A stretch of DNA of 64,000 nt from CAVYHJ01 sp963768165 [NCBI: uncultured bacterium] (lineage in GTDB: Bacteria > UBP4 > UBA4092). The notes under the pieces were generated by a model. It was not told where the DNA came from. It saw nothing but the letters and a program-made list of their open reading frames with translations, and made no database searches. Positions 41,963 through 50,931 of the stretch are shown here, piece after piece (position 1 is the first letter of the stretch; every line of letters begins with the position of its first letter). The stretch is taken from contig CAVYHJ010000002.1 of assembly GCA_963768165.1 (NCBI GenBank), forward strand, positions 558,001-622,000, written 5' to 3'. Made by a program: the position numbers and the translations under genes.

Positions 41963-43586
41963 CGGTGTTGCCGAAGCACTTCATCCGCCTTTAAGTTTTT
42001 ACAAGGAGAAAGGACGGTTCAGCGGAATCCTGTCGTGGGTTTTATCCACAGACCATAAACGAATCGGGATTTTATATCTCATAACTATGTTGAGTTTTTT
42101 CCTGGTGGGAATGTCCATTGGATTTCTCATGCGGTTGGAATTGCTCAATCCCGGCGGGAAAATATTTTCTGCTCAAACGTATAACGCACTGTTTACCATA
42201 CATGGGGTAATCATGATTTTCTTGTTTGTTATCCCGGGCTTGGCGGCGCCTTTTGGGAATTTCTTTTTACCCATACTCATTGGAGCCAAAGACGTAGCGT
42301 TCCCGCGATTGAACTTATTATCCTGGTGGTTATTCGTCACCGGAGCGTGCCTAGCGATCACTTCCCTGTTTACCGGTGGAGGCCCACCGGATACGGGCTG
42401 GACGTTTTATGTACCCTTTAGTTTACGCACTGGAACAAATGTTTCATTGGCGGTATTTGCCGTGTTTGTTTTAGGGTTTTCATCCATCTTAACAGGAATG
42501 AATTTCGTGACGACCATCCACATCATGCGCGCACCGGGAATGAAATTTTCACGGATGCCGTTATTCCCCTGGTCGCTGTATGCGACGGCATGGGTGCAAG
42601 TTCTAGCCACACCGGTTTTGGCAATCACCCTGGTTTTATTGATTCTAGAGCGTTCTTTTGGTGTGGGATTGTTCGACCCGGCCAAAGGGGGAGACCCGAT
42701 TTTATACCAACACATGTTTTGGATTTATTCTCATCCGGCCGTATATATCATGATTCTGCCGGCGATGGGCGCAATTTCTGAAATCTTCGCGACCTTTTCC
42801 CAGAAAGCGGTGTACGGTTATAAAGCCATGGTCGCCTCGGTGATGGCGATTGCGTTTGTGGGATATTTAGTCTGGGGCCATCACATGTTTGTCAGCGGAG
42901 AGAGTGATACGTCTGTGATTGTATTTTCCTTCCTAACCTTTTTGGTAGCGATACCCAGCGGTGTGAAGGTATTTAACTGGATAGCGACCCTCTATAAAGG
43001 GCGTATAGATTTGCAACCGCCCATGTTATTCGCGATGGCATTTATCTTTCTATTTTCCATCGGCGGGTTAACCGGACTGGTGCAAGGCGCGCTCGCCGCC
43101 AATGTTCATCTGCATGACACCTATTTCATTGTGGGACACTTCCATTATATTATTTTCGGGGGGACAGGATTTGCCTTCTTCGGTGCCCTGCATTACTGGT
43201 TCCCGAAAATGTTCGGAAAAATGTACAATAAATCGGTCTCCCGAATCGGCTGGTTTATCATGTTCGTGGGATTTAATATCTTGTATTTTCCGATGTTAAT
43301 TTTAGGAATTGAAGGAATGCCCAGAAGGTATTACGATTATCTGCCGAGATTTCATTTCTGGCATGTGGTTTCCACGGTAGGTTCCTGGATTTTAATTACC
43401 GGGATTTTGATTATTATCGTCAATCTTATAAAAGCATTAATTAGTGGAGAAAAAGCGGAAGATAACCCATGGAATGGTTCCACGCTGGAATGGAAAATCC
43501 CGTCTCCACCGCCCCTGGAAAATTTCGAAGAAATTCCGACGATTACCTCCGGGCCATATCATTTTGGGAAAGAGACCGTTAAATGA
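41955..43586 (+). CDS. ctaD: Cytochrome c oxidase subunit I, A2-type heme-copper oxidase
   Basis: 543 residues, 12 TM. Heme and CuB ligands visible: helix II His in FTIHGVIMIF, helix VI YSHPAVY, HH in WGHHMFVSGES and the helix X pair VGHFHYI. The proton-channel Glu of HPEVY is replaced, and the motif reads YSHPAVY, which defines the A2 subfamily (as in Rhodothermus caa3). Start overlaps SCO1; stop overlaps subunit III (ATGA). The terminal oxidase of the aerobic chain, fed through complex III and cytochrome c. Confidence 0.95.
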   Translation: MPNGVAEALHPPLSFYKEKGRFSGILSWVLSTDHKRIGILYLITMLSFFLVGMSIGFLMRLELLNPGGKIFSAQTYNALFTIHGVIMIFLFVIPGLAAPFGNFFLPILIGAKDVAFPRLNLLSWWLFVTGACLAITSLFTGGGPPDTGWTFYVPFSLRTGTNVSLAVFAVFVLGFSSILTGMNFVTTIHIMRAPGMKFSRMPLFPWSLYATAWVQVLATPVLAITLVLLILERSFGVGLFDPAKGGDPILYQHMFWIYSHPAVYIMILPAMGAISEIFATFSQKAVYGYKAMVASVMAIAFVGYLVWGHHMFVSGESDTSVIVFSFLTFLVAIPSGVKVFNWIATLYKGRIDLQPPMLFAMAFIFLFSIGGLTGLVQGALAANVHLHDTYFIVGHFHYIIFGGTGFAFFGALHYWFPKMFGKMYNKSVSRIGWFIMFVGFNILYFPMLILGIEGMPRRYYDYLPRFHFWHVVSTVGSWILITGILIIIVNLIKALISGEKAEDNPWNGSTLEWKIPSPPPLENFEEIPTITSGPYHFGKETVK

Positions 43587-44368
43587 ACCATACCGCCACG
43601 CTTGAAATAGAACAACACAGCAGTCCCCGCGGAGCAAAAATCGGGATGTGGTTATTTTTATTCACGGAATTGTTGTTGTTTGGCGGGATGTTTCTTTTGT
43701 ATTCTGTCTACCGCATGAAATATCCGACGGATTTTCATAATGCCGCCTCGGATTTAAATACATACGTGGGTGCCATTAATACCATCATTTTATTAACCAG
43801 TAGTTTAACCATGGTATTGTCTATTGGCGGGTTGGAACGTGGGAACAAGAAACTGGCCATTATTTTCCTAGTCATCACAATACTGCTAGGTCTAGCGTTT
43901 TTAGTCAACAAGTATTTCGAATGGATGACAAAATTCGAGCACGGACTTTATCCGGGAGCAGAGGAACTGAGCAACCGGAGCCAGGGAGAAATACTCTTTT
44001 TCGGACTTTACTTTGTGATGACGGGCCTCCACGGAATCCATGTTCTATTAGGAATGATTGTTCTGAGTTTCCTATTGGTCTTTATAATAAAGAACCCTTA
44101 TGAAAGAATCAAATTGATGCCTCATCAAATATCCACTATTGTTGGATCCCGGTTATGCCTGCAAGGGGAAGACGGCAAGACGGTATGGAACGGGCCAGAG
44201 ATTGATTCTTCCGTGAAATCTGTTTCCATGACAGTCGCGTATGAGGATTATAACTCCGACAAGATCAACCATTCGGATTTAATCAAACTGGAAAACGCCG
44301 GTTTATACTGGCATTTAGTTGACATTATCTGGATATTTTTATTCCCATTATTTTACTTAATCACTTAA
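43583..44368 (+). CDS. ctaE: Cytochrome c oxidase subunit III
   Basis: 261 residues with seven TM. Family motifs: GMWLFLFTELLLFGGMF, FYFVMTGLHGIHVL (Glu-like region) and ENAGLYWHLVDIIWIFLFPL. Between TM6 and TM7 there is a soluble stretch of about 55 residues (IVGSRLCLQGEDGK through NHSDLIKL), longer than in most subunit III proteins. Overlaps subunit I by four bases. Confidence 0.92.
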   Translation: MNHTATLEIEQHSSPRGAKIGMWLFLFTELLLFGGMFLLYSVYRMKYPTDFHNAASDLNTYVGAINTIILLTSSLTMVLSIGGLERGNKKLAIIFLVITILLGLAFLVNKYFEWMTKFEHGLYPGAEELSNRSQGEILFFGLYFVMTGLHGIHVLLGMIVLSFLLVFIIKNPYERIKLMPHQISTIVGSRLCLQGEDGKTVWNGPEIDSSVKSVSMTVAYEDYNSDKINHSDLIKLENAGLYWHLVDIIWIFLFPLFYLIT

Positions 44369-44377
44369 GAGGGCAAA

Positions 44378-44680
44378 ATGGAACCCAATAAACCACAGCA
44401 TGAACCAATCAGGTATGGCGTGTACATTTTAGTATGGTTAAGCTTGTTAATTTTTACGGGTTTAACAGTTGGCATTGCCGGAATTAACATACGCGGGTTG
44501 GCCGTCACTATCGCTCTGACTATCGCCACCGTCAAAACCATTTTAGTAATTTCATATTTCATGAATCTGAAGTTTGAAGACCGGATGTTCAAAGTCATGT
44601 TGTTATTTGCCATAGTCACGCTGGCCGTGATTTTATTTTTGACTTATTCGGATACTTTATTTAGAAATATCATTCTATAA
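44378..44680 (+). CDS. ctaF: Cytochrome c oxidase subunit IV (CtaF-like)
   Basis: 100 residues with three TM: VYILVWLSLLIFTGLTVG, LAVTIALTIATVKTILV and VMLLFAIVTLAVILFLT. The small prokaryotic subunit IV of the heme-copper oxidase. Follows subunit III by nine bases. Confidence 0.88.
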   Translation: MEPNKPQHEPIRYGVYILVWLSLLIFTGLTVGIAGINIRGLAVTIALTIATVKTILVISYFMNLKFEDRMFKVMLLFAIVTLAVILFLTYSDTLFRNIIL

Positions 44681-44699
44681 ATAGGCACGGGAAAATCCA

Positions 44700-45359
44700 T
44701 TGTCAACTATAGTTCAACAAGTGGATAATGTAATGACGCTCATTATCGCGATTGATATATTGCTGCTCGCGTTAATCACGTTTCTGATGATCTTTTTTGT
44801 AATCAAATATCATAAGAGCCGTCACCCGAAACCGGAGGAAGTGAAAGAACATGCAATGTTGGAAATTACCTGGACGGTATTACCGACGATACTGGTTATG
44901 GGAATGTTTTATTATGGACTTGTAGGGTATGAGACCATCCGCACGGTTCCCAAGAATGCCTTTGTTGTGAAAGTAATCGCGCAGCAATGGCAATGGAAAT
45001 TCGAATATCCCAATGGTAAACAGGCCGACCAACTATTTGTTCCCGCGCAAAAACCCATCAAATTAACGCTTGAATCGCTGGATGTCATCCATGGATTTTA
45101 TATCCCGGCGTACCGGGTCAAGCGAGATGTCGTCCCCGGATTACCCGGTAATTATCTTTGGTTTGAAGCACCCAGAACCGAATCGCAGGATATCTTCTGT
45201 ACTCAATATTGCGGGTTATATCATGCCCAAATGCATACCAAAGTAGTCGCTATGGAACAAAATGATTTTGATAAGTGGTACACCGCGAAAGATACAACAA
45301 CGAACGCAACTCAAACGGCTGACACCACTGCAAAAAAAACAATGGAAGTGAAAAAGTAG
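44700..45359 (+). CDS. ctaC: Cytochrome c oxidase subunit II
   Basis: 219 residues with two N-terminal TM (about 15-40 and 60-80) and a cupredoxin domain with the CuA site: DVIHGFYIP, then CTQYCGLYHAQM (C-x3-C-x3-H-x2-M). It lacks a C-terminal cytochrome c domain, so it is aa3-type, not caa3; electrons come from a separate carrier. The start is a TTG at 44700, with GGGA as weak ribosome site; an in-frame ATG 11 codons later is too near the TM. Confidence 0.93.
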   Translation: MSTIVQQVDNVMTLIIAIDILLLALITFLMIFFVIKYHKSRHPKPEEVKEHAMLEITWTVLPTILVMGMFYYGLVGYETIRTVPKNAFVVKVIAQQWQWKFEYPNGKQADQLFVPAQKPIKLTLESLDVIHGFYIPAYRVKRDVVPGLPGNYLWFEAPRTESQDIFCTQYCGLYHAQMHTKVVAMEQNDFDKWYTAKDTTTNATQTADTTAKKTMEVKK

Positions 45360-46253
45360 ATGAAAGAAAAAATACAGATTGCTTTAGAACTGGGCAAATC
45401 CAGAATATCCCTATTGGCGGCATTATCCGCGGCAACGGGTTATATTCTGGCAACCGGACGATTTTCCGCAGGTATCCTTGCCGCGACAGTCGGTATCTTT
45501 TTTATGTCGAGCAGTTCTTGCGCGATAAACCAAATTCAGGACCGGGAATTCGATTCTCGTATGGACCGGACAAAACAACGTCCTTTACCCTCACAACGAA
45601 TCAGTCTTGGTGGGGCATGGGTAATCGTGACAATAACCTTTGTCACCGGCAGTCTGATACTTTATTTTGGCGCAAATCCAGTAGCCTGGAGTCTCAGTCT
45701 ACTTGCCATGGTTTGGTATAACGGGGTGTACATGTATTTAAAACGGGTTTCCTCGTTAGCGGTTGTTCCGGGTTCTTTGATTGGAGCGATACCACCGATA
45801 TTAGGTTGGTCTGCCGCAGGTAGAAGTATTTTTGACCCCTCCATTTTATCGGTTGCATTTTTATTTTTCATTTGGCAGGTACCGCATTTTTGGTTACTGA
45901 TATTAAATTTTAGCGAAGATTATAAAAAAGCAGGATTACCGACTTTGACGAACCTATTTTCTTCCCGACAACTTGGAAGAATAACCTTTATGTGGATTGC
46001 AGCAACCGGGGTTACTGGGATATTGATGCCCTTATACGGGAATGCCTATTCGGTGATAACGGCCTTTTTACTCATTGCGATTTCATTATGGCTTATTGGA
46101 ACCTCAATGAAATTATTAAGACAAAATAATGTTTCTTTTATGAAAGTTTTTATGAATATCAATATCTATATTCTGGCAGTCATTGTCATTCTCTCTATTG
46201 AGAAACTATTGACATATGGCAAACCCGGATTGAGTCTTCTGGTGGAAAGGTAA
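45360..46253 (+). CDS. ctaB: Heme O synthase (protoheme farnesyltransferase)
   Basis: 297 residues, about nine TM of the UbiA family. The prenyl-diphosphate motif NQIQDREFDSRMDRTKQRPL is complete, and a second motif is in ILNFSEDYKKAG. It makes heme O, a precursor of heme A, for the oxidase. The start directly abuts subunit II. Confidence 0.94.
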   Translation: MKEKIQIALELGKSRISLLAALSAATGYILATGRFSAGILAATVGIFFMSSSSCAINQIQDREFDSRMDRTKQRPLPSQRISLGGAWVIVTITFVTGSLILYFGANPVAWSLSLLAMVWYNGVYMYLKRVSSLAVVPGSLIGAIPPILGWSAAGRSIFDPSILSVAFLFFIWQVPHFWLLILNFSEDYKKAGLPTLTNLFSSRQLGRITFMWIAATGVTGILMPLYGNAYSVITAFLLIAISLWLIGTSMKLLRQNNVSFMKVFMNINIYILAVIVILSIEKLLTYGKPGLSLLVER

Positions 46254-46266
46254 GATTTTTAGCAAA

Positions 46267-47601
46267 ATGTCACCGCAGAGCATATTATTACCTTATCCGG
46301 AGCATCTGACACTATTGAACGTTCTTACAGTGTTAGTCATGCTAATTCATTTGCTCTATATTTTCCTGTTACTAGGAAGCACAGCTTTATCGGTGCATTG
46401 CCTGGTACAGGATAAAATCGAACCGTCTACGAGGGTGCGCCGGTTGGCAGGAGACTTATCCCGTCTCGTACCAACAAATTTCGCGGTCTATCTAATGTTG
46501 GGTTTTATCCCGCTGCCAACCTTGATGCTGGTTTATTCCGAATGGTTCTACCAAACGAATTTTGAATTGTTTAAATATTTTGGCTTTATTGCTTTGGCGA
46601 CCTTGGCGGGATTAATACTGATTTATTTATATGCACGAATGATGCAAAGTAAAACCCCTAATTTTTTTATAGCTCTTAATACCGGGGGTCCGGGAGTTAC
46701 ACTATTGATTGGAGCCTATTATGTTTTTGCCAATGTCATCGGAATGACATTGCGTCCTGAAAGTTGGGCTTTGACTCCCTGGCCGGTACCATGGTTGTTT
46801 GAAGCGAATTCCTTTGCGCGGGCGTTATTATATCTACATTTAGCGTTTGCCTTAACAGGATTGGGAGTATTGTTCTTTTGGTTTAACTGGCACAAGATGG
46901 ATTTCGATGAAAGTTATGGAAATTTCGTACGGAATTTCGGGCTTGTTGTTTCCAGTTTGGCCGTTTTAGTCTTGCCCTTACTCATAATCTGGAATGCGAT
47001 GACCATGCCTCAAAGTTCCTATTCGATTGGAGTATTTATACTCAATGCATTGGCATTAATTTTATTAATCGGAGTCAGTATATCCATTTACAACTTCATC
47101 TCCCATCCGGGATTGGCCATTACAAAAACGCCATTCGTATTATTAATCTTCGTTTTCTTTGCATTAATATTATCCGATGAAGTGGGCAAGGAAAATGCGA
47201 ATCTAGGCCATGCTGTTTTTATTGCTGACTTGGGAGAAAAGGTAAAATTTGACCTGGAACAAAAACGAACTTCCGGAGAAAAAGTTGTGGCAGATTTAGG
47301 ATTGGGTGAAAAAGTATATAAGGGTCGGTGTATGACCTGTCACGCATTCGACCATAAAGTGGTTGGCCCTCCACATAATGAAGTATTGCCAAAATATTAC
47401 AATGATCAAGATACTTTGAAACAATTTATCTTGCATCCACATAAAGTGAATCCGGCGTATCCGGAAATGCCGCCACAACCTTTAACTAAAAAAGAAGTGG
47501 AGTCGGTTGTAGCGTATATGATGAAACATATTGAAGATGAAAAATTGGTCACTCCCGCTCCTCCGAAACCGGCAGTGAGTCCGGTAGCTGAGAAGAAATA
47601 A
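46267..47601 (+). CDS. Polytopic membrane protein with C-terminal cytochrome c domain
   Basis: 444 residues: eight or nine TM (residues about 15-310), then a cytochrome c domain with one heme site CMTCH (C355, C358, H359) and a likely axial Met in AYPEMPPQPL. The membrane part has spaced histidines (LIHLLYIF, YLHLAFALTG) that could bind heme b, but I do not recognise the family firmly. It lies directly before actA. Since the complex III cluster lacks ActE, this cytochrome c domain is a good candidate for carrying electrons to the oxidase. Confidence 0.75.
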   Translation: MSPQSILLPYPEHLTLLNVLTVLVMLIHLLYIFLLLGSTALSVHCLVQDKIEPSTRVRRLAGDLSRLVPTNFAVYLMLGFIPLPTLMLVYSEWFYQTNFELFKYFGFIALATLAGLILIYLYARMMQSKTPNFFIALNTGGPGVTLLIGAYYVFANVIGMTLRPESWALTPWPVPWLFEANSFARALLYLHLAFALTGLGVLFFWFNWHKMDFDESYGNFVRNFGLVVSSLAVLVLPLLIIWNAMTMPQSSYSIGVFILNALALILLIGVSISIYNFISHPGLAITKTPFVLLIFVFFALILSDEVGKENANLGHAVFIADLGEKVKFDLEQKRTSGEKVVADLGLGEKVYKGRCMTCHAFDHKVVGPPHNEVLPKYYNDQDTLKQFILHPHKVNPAYPEMPPQPLTKKEVESVVAYMMKHIEDEKLVTPAPPKPAVSPVAEKK

Positions 47602-47605
47602 ATCT

Positions 47606-48130
47606 ATGATTAAATTTGAAAAAGATAAAATTATAAAATTTGCGTTAACGGTTTATTTCTTAACCTTTGCGGTTTTGGTATTTGCCTTTGGCGCATTCTG
47701 GTATGAATTCTGGAAAGCGCCGGTACAACCGATAGCCTTCAGTCACAGAACTCATACGACAAAAGTCGCGTTGCAATGTACGTATTGTCATATCTATGGC
47801 GCCAAAGGATTAAGTCCGGGAGTACCGTTTATATCTGTTTGTATGAATTGCCATAAAAACGTGAAAACCAATAGTCCGGAAATTATTAAGTTAACAGAGT
47901 ATTGGAACAAGAAAGAACCCGTGCCATGGATCCAGGTGCATCGTCTTCCGGACCATGTTTATTTCCCGCATAAACGGCATATCCAAAAAGGTGTGGATTG
48001 TGCCGTCTGTCACGGGGATGTCAAAGGAATGGATCGAATTTATCAATCAAGGTCACTGGAAATGGGTTGGTGCGTGTCATGCCATAGAGCCAATAAAGCA
48101 CCCACAGACTGTTGGACATGCCACAAATAG
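47606..48130 (+). CDS. actA: Alternative complex III pentaheme subunit ActA
   Basis: 174 residues: one N-terminal TM (FALTVYFLTFAVLVFAFGAF), then five CXXCH sites (CTYCH, CMNCH, CAVCH, CVSCH, CWTCH). The FSHRTH and YFPHKRHI histidines fit the ActA pattern. It carries electrons from the ActB FeS arm to cytochrome c. Starts four bases after the membrane cytochrome c gene. Confidence 0.93.
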   Translation: MIKFEKDKIIKFALTVYFLTFAVLVFAFGAFWYEFWKAPVQPIAFSHRTHTTKVALQCTYCHIYGAKGLSPGVPFISVCMNCHKNVKTNSPEIIKLTEYWNKKEPVPWIQVHRLPDHVYFPHKRHIQKGVDCAVCHGDVKGMDRIYQSRSLEMGWCVSCHRANKAPTDCWTCHK

Positions 48131-48141
48131 GAGTTATATAA

Positions 48142-50931
48142 ATGAATCGTAGAGATTTTTTAAAATTAGCAGCGACGACTACAGCAGCCATGGCGGCAGC
48201 CTCTTGTTCTATTAATTATAAAGACAACAGCAAAGTGCTTCCCTACCTTGTTCCGCCCGACCCGGAAATTATTCCGGGAATGCCGATCTTTTATAAATCT
48301 ACCTGCACGGAATGTAACGCCAATTGCGGTACGATTGTCAAAGCGTATGACAAAGTCATTAATAACCGCCACACGATTTGTCCCATCAAACTGGAAGGGG
48401 TCAAAGAAAATCCAATAAACCTTGGCGGGCTCTGTATTCGCGGACAGGCTTCCTTAACGCGATTGTATCATCCGGATAGAATCAAATCGCCGTTGTTAAA
48501 AGACAGCAGCGGTAAATTCCAAAAGGTAACTTGGGAAGATGCCTTAAAGAAAATTTCCGCTGCATTACAAAATGCCAAATCACAAGGTAAAAAGAATATT
48601 TACCTGTCGGGACGAACCACCGGTTCTTTATCCGATTTGATTGATGAAACCTGTCAAAAGCTGGGAATTGAACGCGCGCCCGAATTTGAACCTTTATCCT
48701 ATTCTGCCATCCGCAACGCCAATAAAATATTGTTTAATAAAAATGAAATCCCATTTTATGATATTGAACATGCTGATTTCCTGTTAACCATTGGTGCTGA
48801 TATTGTCGGTACTTTTGTAAGTCCGGTCTCCTATGGAAAACAATATTCTGATGCTATCAAACGGCCTGATTTTTCTTGGACGCATGTGGAACCCCATCTG
48901 ACCTTGTCCGGATTAAGCGCCTATAATCGAATCATAATAAAACCCGGCACCGAAAGCTATTTGCTGGCGTATCTCTTAAAGAAAACCGCCAAAGGCGGGA
49001 AATTGGATGCGGTCTTTTCGGCATTGCCCAATTTGTCGGAGGGTGAAGTTTCCACAAAAACGGGTATCCCGCAAAACCAATTAGAGCAAATGGCAACTCA
49101 ACTGGCAAAAGCAGCCAAGCCGTTATTAATCATCGGTGAAATTTCAACAAGTTCTTCCGGTTCTACCGGCACAGCTATTCTCGCCGGTTTACTCCAATGG
49201 TCCACCGGTATGATTGGTTCCACCATTGATTTTAGCCGCTCGGAAAATTATGCCAAAGTCGGAAATTTCCAAGACCTGCAAAATCTTTCGGGACGATTGA
49301 AAGCCAATGGAATTGGCGTGATGATTATTTCCCGTGCTAATCCTGTTGCTCATTTAGCAGACTTTGAGCAAAATCTAAAAAATGTGGCTCTCCGTGTGGG
49401 AATGAGTGAGTTAATGAACGACTCATTAAATGAATGCGATATCGTTTTACCGTTATCCCATGCCCTGGAATCCTGGGGAGACGCGCAACCGAGAAAAAAT
49501 GTTGTTTCTGTCATTCAGCCAACTTTAGTACCTATTTTCGATACAAAATCAGAAGGGGATATCTTGTTGGAATTATCCGGCCAACCGGTCGCTCAAAGTT
49601 ATCAACTCTATCTCTTTGCCAAGTGGAAAAAGAATTATGGTGACACGTTTAATGACAATTTCTTGAAATCCGGTTTCCATGAAATCCCGGTTTCGCATGA
49701 GTCTGTGACTTTCAATTCGACGGTTGTAGCATATTTAAAATCAATAAAACTGGAAGAACCACTAAAAGGGCCGGTTCTGGCGGTCGTACCTTCCTTGCGA
49801 TATTATGACGGTCGCGGGAAAGCATTGCCGTTGTTGAATGAAATCCCGGACCCCTTAACGACCATCTCTTACGGTGAATGGGTTTCTGTATCCAAAGACA
49901 ATGCCACCTCTCTCCATCTGAAAGACGGAGATGTAGTATCGTTAACCGCCGGTACAGAATCGTACAAATACCCCGTTAAAATCCAGCCGGATTTGCCCTC
50001 TGGTATTTTTGTGATTCAATATGGAAATTTTGATGCACGAAATTTACTCTCTGATAAGAACGGGCTGGAGAAAATCGCCGTTATCCAAAATATCCAAATC
50101 CAGAAAACCGGGGAATGGATTGAATTGCCCATTCTCTCTGGTTCCATGCACGAAGAAGGCCGCGGTATTATCCCGGAACCGATTGACAAACAAAAACATG
50201 AAGAATACGAAAAGAAAGCCGGTCTGTATGATGAACCCAATTACCCGGATTATCGTTGGGGAATGGCCATTGATTTGGATTCCTGCACCGGTTGTTCCGC
50301 TTGTGTCGCCGCGTGTTATATCGAAAATAACGTACCGGTGGTTGGCAAAGACGACCATATCCATGGACGCACTATGTCCTGGATTCGCATTGAACCGTTC
50401 TTTGAAAGTGACTCGCAGGAATTTGTTCCCATGTTGTGCCAACAATGCGATTATGCTCCCTGCGAATCCGTCTGCCCGGTCTATGCGGCATATCATACTC
50501 CTGAAGGACTGAACGGCCAACTCTATAACCGTTGTGTCGGCACGCGGTATTGCGCTAATAATTGTCCTTATAAAGTCCGGCGGTTTAACTGGTTTGATCA
50601 TGAATGGAAATCGCCCTTGGATAGAATGTTAAATCCTGAAATGACAGTGCGGGGCCGCGGGGTCATGGAAAAATGCACCTTCTGCGTCCAGCGAATCCGT
50701 ACCGCCAAAGATCATGCCAAAGATGAAAAACGAACTGTCAAAGACGGGGAAGTATCACCGGCATGCGCGCAAAGCTGTCCGACCAATGCTATCACCTTCG
50801 GGAATTTGAAAGATAAAAAATCTCTTGTGTATATAGCGGCGAATTCCAAGAAAGCCAATCAAGTATTTGATTACCTTGGAGTTGGCCCAGCCGTATATTA
50901 TCTCAGCAAGAAAAATGAGGAAAAAGTGTAA
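48142..50931 (+). CDS. actB: Alternative complex III subunit ActB (molybdopterin-like plus FeS domains)
   Basis: 929 residues. N-terminus MNRRDFLKLAATTTAAMAAA then SC: a twin-arginine signal and lipobox, as in the Act lipoprotein. The large domain resembles molybdopterin enzymes (CTECNANCG near residue 53) but, as in other ActB proteins, serves without Mo. The C-terminal part (about 700-900) has ferredoxin motifs CTGCSACVAACY, CQQCDYAPCESVCP, CVGTRYCANNCP and CTFCVQR with CAQSCP, for three 4Fe-4S and one 3Fe-4S cluster. The stop overlaps the actC start (TAATG). Confidence 0.95.
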   Translation: MNRRDFLKLAATTTAAMAAASCSINYKDNSKVLPYLVPPDPEIIPGMPIFYKSTCTECNANCGTIVKAYDKVINNRHTICPIKLEGVKENPINLGGLCIRGQASLTRLYHPDRIKSPLLKDSSGKFQKVTWEDALKKISAALQNAKSQGKKNIYLSGRTTGSLSDLIDETCQKLGIERAPEFEPLSYSAIRNANKILFNKNEIPFYDIEHADFLLTIGADIVGTFVSPVSYGKQYSDAIKRPDFSWTHVEPHLTLSGLSAYNRIIIKPGTESYLLAYLLKKTAKGGKLDAVFSALPNLSEGEVSTKTGIPQNQLEQMATQLAKAAKPLLIIGEISTSSSGSTGTAILAGLLQWSTGMIGSTIDFSRSENYAKVGNFQDLQNLSGRLKANGIGVMIISRANPVAHLADFEQNLKNVALRVGMSELMNDSLNECDIVLPLSHALESWGDAQPRKNVVSVIQPTLVPIFDTKSEGDILLELSGQPVAQSYQLYLFAKWKKNYGDTFNDNFLKSGFHEIPVSHESVTFNSTVVAYLKSIKLEEPLKGPVLAVVPSLRYYDGRGKALPLLNEIPDPLTTISYGEWVSVSKDNATSLHLKDGDVVSLTAGTESYKYPVKIQPDLPSGIFVIQYGNFDARNLLSDKNGLEKIAVIQNIQIQKTGEWIELPILSGSMHEEGRGIIPEPIDKQKHEEYEKKAGLYDEPNYPDYRWGMAIDLDSCTGCSACVAACYIENNVPVVGKDDHIHGRTMSWIRIEPFFESDSQEFVPMLCQQCDYAPCESVCPVYAAYHTPEGLNGQLYNRCVGTRYCANNCPYKVRRFNWFDHEWKSPLDRMLNPEMTVRGRGVMEKCTFCVQRIRTAKDHAKDEKRTVKDGEVSPACAQSCPTNAITFGNLKDKKSLVYIAANSKKANQVFDYLGVGPAVYYLSKKNEEKV

